Below are positions 1 to 6,837 of a stretch of DNA of 17,671 nt, in pieces; the first letter of the stretch is position 1; every line of letters starts with the position of its first letter. The notes beneath the pieces are model-generated. The model saw nothing but the letters and a program-made list of their open reading frames with translations, had not been told where the DNA came from and ran no database searches. The DNA lies in NCBI GenBank assembly GCA_046596405.1, contig JBKJMN010000181.1:1-17671 (forward strand), given 5' to 3'. The translations under genes and the position numbers were made by a program. The DNA is from PALSA-1004 sp046596405 (GTDB lineage: Bacteria; Pseudomonadota; Gammaproteobacteria; Burkholderiales; SG8-41).

Positions 1-50
1 AATGTCGTCCGCGCCCGACAAACACTGCTTCTGCGAAAAGTGACGACATT
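1..50. repeat. Inverted repeat, possible hairpin at left edge
   Basis: AATGTCGTC at 1-9 is the exact reverse complement of GACGACATT at 42-50, with a 32-base spacer that can itself pair weakly (CACT near 23, AGTG near 39). There is no T-tract on either side, so it is not a standard intrinsic terminator. It could be a transcript-end hairpin or the end of an element cut off by the window edge. Confidence 0.4.
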
Positions 51-99
51 CGCCTACCGGAACGGTCTCTCACAGCGAGTGCTTATGCAGCTCGGAACA

Positions 100-131
100 A
101 CGATAAGCACCTTGCACGATAAGCACGTTGC
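100..131. repeat. Two tandem copies of a 16-bp unit
   Basis: ACGATAAGCACCTTGC (100-115) is followed at once by the same unit with one change (116-131, C to G at unit position 12). GTGCTTAT at 79-86 is the exact reverse complement of ATAAGCAC at 103-110, so one copy can also form an 8-bp stem. It lies just past the 3' end of the histidine kinase gene, and bases 1-190 hold no convincing gene. It may be a binding site or a replication-slippage product; function unknown. Confidence 0.5.
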
Positions 132-190
132 GCAGCGCGATTTCGCGGGCTGTCAAAGCGAGCAATGGGCGAATTCGCGGGGCGCTTCGA

Positions 191-2668
191 TTACTGGCGC
201 GGCAGCGTGAAATAGAACACTGCGCCCTGGCCCTCGTCAGATTCGACCCAGATCCGTCCGGCGTGCCGTTCAACGATTTTTTTGCAGATGGCGAGACCGA
301 CGCCCGATCCCAGATACTTGCCGACGCTATGCAGGCGCTGAAACATCTCGAAGATGCGGTTGGCGAAGCGCGGGTCGAGGCCGATGCCGTTGTCGCGGAC
401 CGAGAACAGCCAGTCGGCCGCTTGCGCCTCGATGCCGACGTGCACAAGAGGCCGTTTATCGCTGCGAAACTTGATTGCATTGCCCACCAGGTTTTGCAGC
501 AGCTGCTCGAGTTGTCCGGCATCGGCCAGCGCCGTGGGCAGCGCGTCATGCGTGACGATTGCGTCGCATTCCGCGAGACTTTGTCCGAGATTGGCCAGCA
601 CGCGCGCGAGCACGGCCTCGCAATCGACCGGCTGACGCACCACGCGCTCGTGCCCGGTTCGCGAGAACGTAAGGAGGTCGTCGACCAGGCGCCGCATGCG
701 ACTGACCCCGCTCACGATGAAGCCCAGGAATTCGCGCCCGTCGGCATCAAGCTTGTCCTGATAGCGCCGTTCGAGCAGATCGGAGAAATTGATCACCGTG
801 CGCAGCGGTTCCTGCAGGTCGTGGGAGGCGACATACGCGAATTTTTCGAGCTCCGCGTTGATGCGTGACAGCTCGGCGGTGCGTTCCGCGACGCGCCCCT
901 CGAGATCGTCGTGCGCCTTTTGCAGCGCATTTTCGGCCATCTTGAGCGGCGTGATGTCGCGCAGGATCGAGGCCATCCCTATAATCTTGCCGCGGTCATC
1001 CTTGATCGGCGAGCCGCTGAGCGAAACATCGATCGGGCGGCCGTCCTTGGCGAGGCGCACCGTCTGGTAATTGGAGACTTGCGCGCCGGCGCGCAGCAAC
1101 CGGCGGTTTTCTTCGAGCTCATGATCGCGGTCGCGCGGCACCATCGTCAGGTCGCGGCCTTTCACTTCGTCTGCGGTGTAGCCGAACAGTCGCTCGGCGC
1201 CCGCATTCCAGGAGAGGATTCTGCCGTCGAGATCGCGGCTTAATATCGCATCCTGCGAGGATTCGACGATCGCCGCGAGCCGCGCGCGCGTCGCTTCGGC
1301 GAGTTTGCGCTCGGAGATGTCGCGGATCGCGCTCGAGACGAGCATTCCTTCCTCGGTCTCCAGCGGGCTCAAGCTGATCTCGATCGGAAACTCGCGCCCG
1401 TCCTTGTGCAATCCGTGCAGATCCAGTCCCGCTCCCGGCGGCCGCACTTGGGGCTCGAGGAAAAAACGGCCGTGGCTTGCGCCTTCGGCATTGCGATAGC
1501 GCACTGGCAGCAGCGTATCGGCGGCCCGCCCGATAAGCTCGCTGCGCGGATAACCGAACAGCCGCTCGGCTGCGGAATTGACCAGCACGATACTGCCGTG
1601 CGGGTTTACGATGACGATCGCGTCCGGCCCCGACTCGAGCAGGCCTTTGAACTTGAGCTCGGCTTTTTCGCGCTCGCGGATGTCCTGGTTGAGCACGCGG
1701 TTGATGTGCTCGAGTTCGATCGTGCGCGCGCGCACCCGCGATTCGAGCTCGTCGCGCTCGCGCCGCAACTGCGTCATCGCGCGGCTGCGCTCGCCGACGA
1801 CCGCGCACAGCACGAGCCCCATGCCCTGCAGCACGATGATGTAGGTCAGGAGCAGCAGCAGCGACGAATTTGTTGCCTCCGCCGCGAACGGCCCGCGCCC
1901 GGCGAACGTATACCACAGCGCAATCCCGAACACGGCCGCGACTGCGGTCGCCGTTTCGCGCTGGCCGAACCGGAAAGCGACCCACAGGATAAACGGCACC
2001 ATCAGATACGACCGCGGGATGGGCGGCGCGTAGCGCGCGGTGCCGCTGAACGCGAGAAACGCCGCGAGTAGCAACAGCAGCGCGAAAACGACCGCCTCGG
2101 TTTTTTTGCGCGGCGTCCAGACGGGTGCGTCACCGCCGGCCCAGCCCAGCACCAGCGGCGCGAAAATGATTATGCCGGCGACGTCGCCCAGCCACCACGT
2201 CCAGGCATTGGTGAAGAGCTCTTCCGCCGACAGCGTGTTGCCGATCGCCATCGGCAGCACGCCAGTGGCGGCCGCCGCAGCGGCGCTCACCGCCGCGGCG
2301 ACGAAAAAAATTATCACGCCCTCGCCGCGCTCGAAGCGATAGCCCGCGCCGGCGAATTGCCGGATCAAAGCGGCGCAAACCAGTGCTTCCAGCGTGTTGC
2401 CGGTGCCGATGATGAGTGCTGCAAACACCGAAGAATTTACCGTGAAATTGACGGCTGCCGCGCCAATCCAGACTCCCGGCCACGCGCGCTTGCCGAGCAT
2501 CAGCACCGCCGCTACCGCCAGGCCGGACGGCGGCCATACAGCAGTCGCATAACCGGGCGGAATCGCGAGCATCAGCGAGAGCTTGGCGGCGCCGAAATAA
2601 ATCGCCGCCAGCAATGCGGCCTGCGCGAAGGCCGGCAACCGCCGGAGAGCGCTCAACGCTTCCGGCAC
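191..2668 (-). CDS. Membrane sensor histidine kinase, MASE1-PAS-PAS-HisKA-HATPase
   Basis: Inner-membrane sensor kinase of about 825 residues. Residues ~16-295 are a MASE1-type multi-helix membrane sensor (FGAAKLSLMLAIPPGYATAV near the start, then several hydrophobic helices). A charged coiled coil follows at ~296-340, then two PAS domains (~340-450 and ~463-575, both with the LFGY motif and an RDI end), and a second coiled coil. The dimerisation domain carries SHDLQEPLR with the phospho-acceptor His at about 616. The ATPase domain has the N box (NLVGNAIKF), G1 (DNGIGLD), F box (IFEMFQRLH) and G2 (GSGVGLAI). The SHDLQEPLR type is common in phytochrome-like kinases that pair with small CheY-like regulators, and one lies divergently next door. 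I chose the GTG at 2668 because GAAGG precedes it; the frame is open to an upstream GTG at 2794 with no ribosome site. The input signal is unknown. Confidence 0.93.
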   Translation of the reverse strand: MPEALSALRRLPAFAQAALLAAIYFGAAKLSLMLAIPPGYATAVWPPSGLAVAAVLMLGKRAWPGVWIGAAAVNFTVNSSVFAALIIGTGNTLEALVCAALIRQFAGAGYRFERGEGVIIFFVAAAVSAAAAAATGVLPMAIGNTLSAEELFTNAWTWWLGDVAGIIIFAPLVLGWAGGDAPVWTPRKKTEAVVFALLLLLAAFLAFSGTARYAPPIPRSYLMVPFILWVAFRFGQRETATAVAAVFGIALWYTFAGRGPFAAEATNSSLLLLLTYIIVLQGMGLVLCAVVGERSRAMTQLRRERDELESRVRARTIELEHINRVLNQDIREREKAELKFKGLLESGPDAIVIVNPHGSIVLVNSAAERLFGYPRSELIGRAADTLLPVRYRNAEGASHGRFFLEPQVRPPGAGLDLHGLHKDGREFPIEISLSPLETEEGMLVSSAIRDISERKLAEATRARLAAIVESSQDAILSRDLDGRILSWNAGAERLFGYTADEVKGRDLTMVPRDRDHELEENRRLLRAGAQVSNYQTVRLAKDGRPIDVSLSGSPIKDDRGKIIGMASILRDITPLKMAENALQKAHDDLEGRVAERTAELSRINAELEKFAYVASHDLQEPLRTVINFSDLLERRYQDKLDADGREFLGFIVSGVSRMRRLVDDLLTFSRTGHERVVRQPVDCEAVLARVLANLGQSLAECDAIVTHDALPTALADAGQLEQLLQNLVGNAIKFRSDKRPLVHVGIEAQAADWLFSVRDNGIGLDPRFANRIFEMFQRLHSVGKYLGSGVGLAICKKIVERHAGRIWVESDEGQGAVFYFTLPRQ

Positions 2669-2999
2669 GCCGACCTTCGAATAGCAAAATCCGGCGCGCG
2701 CCGGTGCTTGCTGACGTTGACTGGGCAGCTGTGCCGCACTGTAGAGTGCCTCGCTTGGAATCCGCTGACAATACACTGCACCGAGAAATTGCACTAAGCG
2801 CTATTGTGAGCGCAAGTCGGCGCTCGAATTCCCCCACTATCCGCATACGTTCCCACGCGTGCAACAGGGACATGCAAAAATTACCGATCGTCACCGTGCA
2901 CGCTTGGCTATTGGCTTCCCGCTGGATCTTGTAACGGCTGGCCACGGTCGTATAATAACTTCGTGAGCCGTTAATCGCAGTTTTTGAACGGAGCGCACT
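2669..2999. other. Divergent intergenic region between kinase and regulator
   Basis: These 331 bases separate the minus-strand kinase from the plus-strand response regulator. The plus-strand promoter at 2929-2956 is clear. I see no equally good promoter for the kinase on the other strand. Open frames crossing here are not convincing genes. The possible upstream kinase start (GTG at 2794) falls here. Confidence 0.6.
2929..2956 (+). promoter_or_regulatory. Sigma70-type promoter for the response regulator
   Basis: TTGTAA (2929-2934), a 16-bp spacer and a perfect TATAAT (2951-2956). The predicted transcript start is near 2963, leaving a leader of about 37 bases that ends in a GGAG ribosome site seven bases before the ATG at 3000. 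Confidence 0.6.
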
Positions 3000-3770
3000 A
3001 TGTTGACCATGGATCTGGAATGCCTGTCGGAAGGCGAACTCGCTGACACGGTCGCCGAGCATTGCGCGCGGCTGGGCGAAATCAAAAACATTACTGTCTA
3101 TAAACCCGGGGGTCAGCTCGATTACGCCATGGCGCTGGTCAGCATGGCGAACCACGCCGCCGCCCAAAATGTTTTGCGCCAAATCGGGGACTCGGAATTC
3201 GGCGCGACGGTCGCGATCCGGCTCGAGCAGGCGCGCCCGTCGATTCCCGTATCGCTGCGGCTGCTGGGTGAGGCCGACCTGGGCGCGCAGATGTACGACA
3301 TAGGCGCGTGCGTTTCGGACGTGCCGCGAGAGCCATCAGCGCCCGCGGCGGATACCGCCGCGCGGCCGCCGCTCGAATGGTTGCTGGTCGAAGACGATCC
3401 CGCCGACGTGCGCATGACGCGCGAGGCATTGCGCGCGGCGGGCATCGACTGCCACCTGCACGTGGTCGAAGACGGCATGCATGCCATCTCTTTCCTATGC
3501 CAGACACGGCAGTTTACCGGCGCGCCAAAGCCGGACATCATCGTGCTCGATCTCAATATCCCGAAAATCAACGGCCACGAAGTGCTTGCCGAGATCAAGA
3601 GCAACGACGCCCTTAAGCATATTCCCGTCGTCGTTCTGACCTGCTCCAAATCCGCGAGCGACATGCGCAGAAGCCACCGCATGAACGCGGACCGCTTCAT
3701 GACCAAGGCGATGGGGCTCGACACCTACGTCGAGCAGATCAAGTCGATTGCGGCGCTCGCCGCACGATAA
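3000..3770 (+). CDS. Response regulator: RRM-like N-terminal region fused to a CheY-like receiver
   Basis: A 256-residue cytoplasmic protein. Residues ~125-253 are a receiver domain of the Rcp1-like class: acidic pocket EDD (131-133), phospho-acceptor Asp184 in VLDLNIP, Thr214 in VVLTCS and Lys236 in FMTKAMG. The kinase encoded divergently next door is of the SHDLQEPLR type that often partners this class, so the two are probably cognate (inference). There is no DNA-binding output domain at the C-terminus. Residues ~1-80 are not a standard output domain. Their order (strand, helix ELADTVAEHCARLGEI, strand NITVYK, strand YAMALVSM, helix AAAQNVLRQI, strand ATVAIRLE) resembles an RNA-recognition-motif fold, though clear RNP aromatics are absent. 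An Ala/Pro-rich linker (~105-124) joins the halves. ATG chosen for its GGAG ribosome site. Confidence 0.9.
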   Translation: MLTMDLECLSEGELADTVAEHCARLGEIKNITVYKPGGQLDYAMALVSMANHAAAQNVLRQIGDSEFGATVAIRLEQARPSIPVSLRLLGEADLGAQMYDIGACVSDVPREPSAPAADTAARPPLEWLLVEDDPADVRMTREALRAAGIDCHLHVVEDGMHAISFLCQTRQFTGAPKPDIIVLDLNIPKINGHEVLAEIKSNDALKHIPVVVLTCSKSASDMRRSHRMNADRFMTKAMGLDTYVEQIKSIAALAAR

Positions 3771-3859
3771 AGCCGGCGCCGGCTGATCGTCATTACGGCA
3801 TAAGAAGCACTCGCAAATAAGCGCCTACATGCGGATGCGTGCCTGGATCCCATCCGCAT
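3771..3859. terminator. Possible bidirectional terminator hairpins between convergent genes
   Basis: Directly after the regulator stop codon lies a 14-bp perfect palindrome, AGCCGGCGCCGGCT (3771-3784). Further on, ATGCGGATG (3829-3837) pairs exactly with CATCCGCAT (3851-3859) across a 13-base loop. Both sit between the converging regulator and selenoprotein genes. Neither has a clear T-tract, so an intrinsic terminator is only a possibility. Confidence 0.35.
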
Positions 3860-3889
3860 TCATCTGCGCGGCACAGAGAGTTTTAGCGC

Positions 3890-5110
3890 CTAACCTGAGT
3901 GCGCGTGCATGATCGCGCGCGGCACCAGCGAATTCCCGCCGAGCACCTGCAGTGAGCCGTCGTCGCTTGCGAGACAGATTTTCTGCAGTGCGAAAAACGC
4001 GCGGCCCGCCGCCGTGTCGTGCCAAAACCAGTGGAGCACCGCCTGCGCGTCGGGAGCGCCCGGCTGAGCCGCGGCCGCTTCATAGTAATACGCGCGGATA
4101 TCGTCGCACACGATCTTGAGCGTCTCCCCGGCTGTCATACCCTTGATATTCGGCGCGGGCGCGCCGCGCAGGTGCGAGCTCACAAAGCGCGCCGCTTCCT
4201 CCATCGACATTCCGCTGAGGCCCGTCGTCGTGCGGGCGCGCCGTTTGGCCGCGAGGTCGTGCCACGGCGCCAATTCTTCAATCTCGCGCGCAAGCGCAGC
4301 ACCCACATCGGCGGCATCGGCCTTACGATCGAAGCTGACCGGACAGGCCATGCCTTCGGTATCTTCGGGCAACGGCGCGGGCGCTTCTTCCGCATAATCG
4401 TCGAGCACCGGGCCCGCCGGCGCTTCCAGCAGGCGCAGCACCGCGCGCAGCACGCGGCGCTGGAATTCGGCGTCGCCCGGCACGCCAAACGGACGCCCGA
4501 GGATGAACGGCACCCATAGCGCGCGCGGCGGAGCCATCGCCTCAGTGTGTTCACGCACGAGCGAAATCTGGGTCGTCGCAACGCCCGCGGTTTCGAGGTA
4601 ATGGCCGAGTGCGCCGACGGCGCACGTGCAATTAGGTCAAACCGGACACAGCAACACCGCATCGACGCGGTCCTTCTTAAGCAAGCCGGCGAGCTCGCGC
4701 GCCTTCGCTTCGATCTTGCGGATGGGCGCCGCGCCCATGAACGAATAATGAAAGTCGGCGACGCCCCCGATCACGCCGGCACTTGCAAACTCGCGCAAGC
4801 GATCGAGCGGGAACGCGACGTTGTGGTCTTCCTGGAAGCCGGTGCGGTCGAAATTGACCGACTGGTGGCTCATCACGAGATCCGCCGCGGGTGTATCGCC
4901 CGGAATAATCCGGTAATCCGTCGCCGTCGCGCTCGGGCCGAACGGCCGGTCGCCGCGCGCGTGCAGCCCTGCCGTCGAAACGATGGCGATGCGGCATTTG
5001 GCGAGCGGCGGCGGCTTTACCCACGGCCGCGCGCTGAATTCTTCGAGTCCGTTCAATTTGTCGAGCATATGCGCGCGCTCGAAGTCGGGCAAATCGGCAA
5101 GTCTGACCAT
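3890..5110 (-). CDS. GrdB-like selenoprotein (glycine/sarcosine/betaine reductase selenoprotein B family) read through an in-frame UGA
   Basis: One 406-residue protein if UGA at 4639-4637 is read as selenocysteine (residue 158). A conventional reading breaks it into a 157-residue piece and a second open frame in the same phase with no ribosome site of its own. Around the UGA the protein reads LLCPV-U-PNCTCAVGALGHYLE, a C-x2-U-x2-C-x-C redox motif. Downstream text (EHTEAMAPPRALWVPFILG, then FQRRVLRAVLRLLE) is typical of the selenoprotein B family, as is upstream text (STAGLH, FHYSFMGAAPI). In the clostridial glycine reductase family the Sec subunit handles substrate reduction; no GrdA, GrdC or GrdD partner is encoded here, so the reaction is unknown. 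ATG 5110 has GAGGAG five bases upstream. It is the last gene of the five-gene minus-strand set, 69 bases after the Ldh2 gene. The alternative is a nonsense-mutated pseudogene, which the SECIS-like hairpin and intact downstream frame argue against. Confidence 0.85.
4609..4625 (-). promoter_or_regulatory. SECIS-like hairpin for selenocysteine insertion
   Basis: On the coding (minus) strand, GTGCGCC (4625-4619) and GGCGCAC (4615-4609) are perfect complements forming a 7-bp, almost all G-C stem with a three-base loop GUC. The loop starts 19 bases after the UGA. Bacterial SECIS elements lie within the coding region just after the UGA and usually have a short apical loop with a G at its start, about 16-37 bases away; this one fits. 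It would be bound by SelB. Confidence 0.75.
4637..4639 (-). other. In-frame UGA read as selenocysteine (residue 158)
   Basis: The codon is TCA on the plus strand, TGA in the gene. The 27 codons from here to the next in-frame ATG (4558), and the rest of the frame to 3890, are open and family-like. A gene caller using the standard code would end one gene here and start a false second gene at 4558. Confidence 0.8.
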
Positions 5111-5179
5111 CGGTGCTCCTCGGTTAAGGCGGGCAATCGCTTCGTCGTTAGCGCTTCACTAAGCTTACGTTCGCGACGC

Positions 5180-6238
5180 TTAATTCAACGGCGCGATCTG
5201 CAGTTCGGCGGCGAGTTGCTCGAGGCTTGTGCGCAAAGCGGCCGGCAGCGGTATGCCGGACTTGAGGCGCTCGGCGCGTTTGGCATGGCTCTGCTCGCCC
5301 GGCAGGCGGATCGCATCGACGCCGGGCAGGCGCTTCGAATTCCGGATGTCCCGGATCAACTGATCGACGCTCGCCTTGAATTCGCCGAGCTCGCGGAACA
5401 TCGCGACGTTGATTGCGACGATCACGTGCCCGGTGTTGGTCGGCGTTGTGTCATCGTTGTTGAAGTCGACGACGTCGCGCCCCATCGCGGCGCCGTTCAG
5501 CGTCCCCGCCAAGAGGCCGAACACCAGCGCAAGCCCATAACCCTTGTAGCCGCCAATCGGCAGCAGCAGGCCTTCGTTCGCGCGCTGCGGATCGGTCAGC
5601 GCCCTGCCCATACGATCGATCATCCAGCCTTCGGGCATGGTCTCGCCGCGCTGGGCGGCGGTTTTGACTTTGCCGTACGCGGCCACCGTAGTCGCCATGT
5701 CGAGCACGATCGGCGGTTCCACGCCCGCGGGCACGCCGACCGCAATCGGGTTGGTCGATAAAAGCATGTCGAGCCCGCCCCACGCGGCGAGATGGTTGGC
5801 GTTGCCGACCGCCAGATACAAACCGATCATGTCGTGCTCGATCGGCATGCTCGCATACAACGATGCCGGCCCGGCGTGGTTGCTCTTCTTGACGCCGACC
5901 CATGCCACGCTCGCGGTCCTGGCCTTCGCGATCGCATGCTCGGTCGCTATTCGCATGACGAGGTGCCCCATGCCGTTGTCGCCGTCGATGAGTGCCATGC
6001 CCGGCGCGTCGCGCTCGATGCGGATCGAAGGACGGATGTTCACCGCGCCGCCCTTGATGCGGCGTATGTACTGCGGCAGGCGGAACACGCCGTGCCCATC
6101 GGCGCCATTGACGTCTGCGCGCGTCATCAACTCGGCGATGGTCGCCGCTTCCGGCGCGGAAATGCCGATCGCGGTGAAGGCGCGAGTGATGAAGGCTTGC
6201 AGAGCAGCGGCGGAAACATTACGGGATTCGGAACTCAT
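5180..6238 (-). CDS. Ldh2-family NAD(P)-dependent malate/lactate-type dehydrogenase
   Basis: A 352-residue cytoplasmic oxidoreductase of the Ldh_2 (malate/L-sulfolactate/ureidoglycolate dehydrogenase) family, at normal full length. Visible family motifs: ADVNGADGHGV (~41-51), SNHAGPASLY with the probable catalytic His at 121, STNPIAVGVP (161-170), VLDMATTVAAYGKV (178-191) and GGYKGYGLAL (229-238). These enzymes reduce or oxidise 2-oxo/2-hydroxy acids with a nicotinamide cofactor and do not have the classical Rossmann fingerprint. The exact substrate cannot be read from sequence. The gene lies 139 bases after the epimerase-like gene and 69 before the selenoprotein gene on the same strand, pointing to a shared hydroxy-acid pathway (inference). 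No Shine-Dalgarno precedes the ATG; a -10-like hexamer sits 8 bp upstream instead. Confidence 0.92.
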   Translation of the reverse strand: MSSESRNVSAAALQAFITRAFTAIGISAPEAATIAELMTRADVNGADGHGVFRLPQYIRRIKGGAVNIRPSIRIERDAPGMALIDGDNGMGHLVMRIATEHAIAKARTASVAWVGVKKSNHAGPASLYASMPIEHDMIGLYLAVGNANHLAAWGGLDMLLSTNPIAVGVPAGVEPPIVLDMATTVAAYGKVKTAAQRGETMPEGWMIDRMGRALTDPQRANEGLLLPIGGYKGYGLALVFGLLAGTLNGAAMGRDVVDFNNDDTTPTNTGHVIVAINVAMFRELGEFKASVDQLIRDIRNSKRLPGVDAIRLPGEQSHAKRAERLKSGIPLPAALRTSLEQLAAELQIAPLN

Positions 6239-6246
6239 CGGCGGAT

Positions 6247-6252
6247 TTTATA
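6247..6252 (-). promoter_or_regulatory. -10-like box close to the Ldh2 start codon
   Basis: The minus strand reads TATAAA here, with 8 bp between it and the ATG at 6238 and no ribosome site. The expected transcript start would be within a few bases of the ATG, suggesting a leaderless transcript. No good -35 box is visible at 16-18 bp, so this is weak. Confidence 0.3.
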
Positions 6253-6377
6253 TGTTTCTGCGCGGGCGCGAGCGCGGCGATATCAAACCTTCCGGTCACA
6301 GGGCACTCCCGGTGGCAACCGCAGCCTGGATTGCGAAACGCGAATCGCTATTGCGCAACACTGATTCGGCGCTGAAT

Positions 6378-6788
6378 TCAGTTCGTGTGCTCTTCCAGCT
6401 CCACCAGCGCGCCGAGGAAATCGCCCGGATGCACGAACGCGATGCGCTCGCCATGCACGTTCAACTGCGGCTTGCCGTCGCCCAGCACGCGCACGCCATT
6501 GACTTTCATGGTCGCGGTGGTTGCATCGACGTCGTTGACGCCCAGGCTGAAATGATGGATGCCGCCTTTGGGATTGCGCTCGAGGAATTTCGCGACGGGG
6601 GAATCCGTGCGTGACGGCTCCATCAACTCGATCTTCGCGTTGCCGAGTTCGACATACGCCATGCGAACGCCCTGCTCCGCATTAACCTTGATCGCGCCGA
6701 TTTTGAGACCGTATTTGGCGTCGAGCTCGCGCGCAGCGGCGTCGAGGTCAGGCACGACGATGGAAACGTGGGCCAATCCGGTGATCAT
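6378..6788 (-). CDS. VOC-family protein, methylmalonyl-CoA epimerase-like
   Basis: A 136-residue vicinal-oxygen-chelate protein with two beta-alpha-beta3 halves. Probable metal ligands are His7 (GLAHVSIVV), Glu54 in the IELMEPS strand, the HH pair at 78-79 (GIHHFSLGV) and Glu130 (GALVELEE). IELMEP and GIHHFSL are typical of methylmalonyl-CoA epimerase, which interconverts the (2R) and (2S) thioester epimers. The CoA-transferase and enoyl-CoA hydratase upstream on the same strand make a CoA-thioester substrate plausible, but other acyl-CoA epimerase roles are possible. I chose ATG 6788, where homology begins; an in-frame ATG at 6800 would add four residues and follows the edge of a palindromic repeat. 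Confidence 0.88.
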   Translation of the reverse strand: MITGLAHVSIVVPDLDAAARELDAKYGLKIGAIKVNAEQGVRMAYVELGNAKIELMEPSRTDSPVAKFLERNPKGGIHHFSLGVNDVDATTATMKVNGVRVLGDGKPQLNVHGERIAFVHPGDFLGALVELEEHTN

Positions 6789-6805
6789 TTTTACCCCCAT
6801 CCCAA

Positions 6806-6829
6806 CCTTCCCCCTTGCAAGGGGGAAGG
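6806..6829. repeat. 24-bp perfect palindrome between CoA-transferase and epimerase genes
   Basis: The sequence is two arms, CCTTCCCCCTT and AAGGGGGAAGG, around a central GC. It fills most of the 49-bp gap between two genes of the same strand. No T-tract follows on the minus strand, so it is more likely a dispersed REP-like repeat than a terminator. It could protect or separate the upstream message. Confidence 0.65.
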
Positions 6830-6837
6830 GGTCAGAA

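Noticed and set aside
128..868. Plus-strand frame of 246 residues opposite the kinase
   Set aside because: It is the antisense of the HATPase region, with no recognisable domain.
2130..3182. 350-residue open frame on the minus strand across the kinase start and intergenic region
   Set aside because: It overlaps the kinase's membrane domain in another frame and gives Arg-rich, low-complexity sequence. It is a shadow of the high-GC coding region.
4558..4636. Independent short gene starting at ATG 4558 downstream of the UGA
   Set aside because: There is no ribosome site before 4558, the family-like sequence begins upstream of that ATG right after the UGA, and the phase is unchanged.
4547..5761. 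404-residue plus-strand frame opposite the selenoprotein and Ldh2 genes
   Set aside because: It spans two well-supported genes on the other strand, is rich in Arg and His as expected of antisense frames, and has no family motifs.
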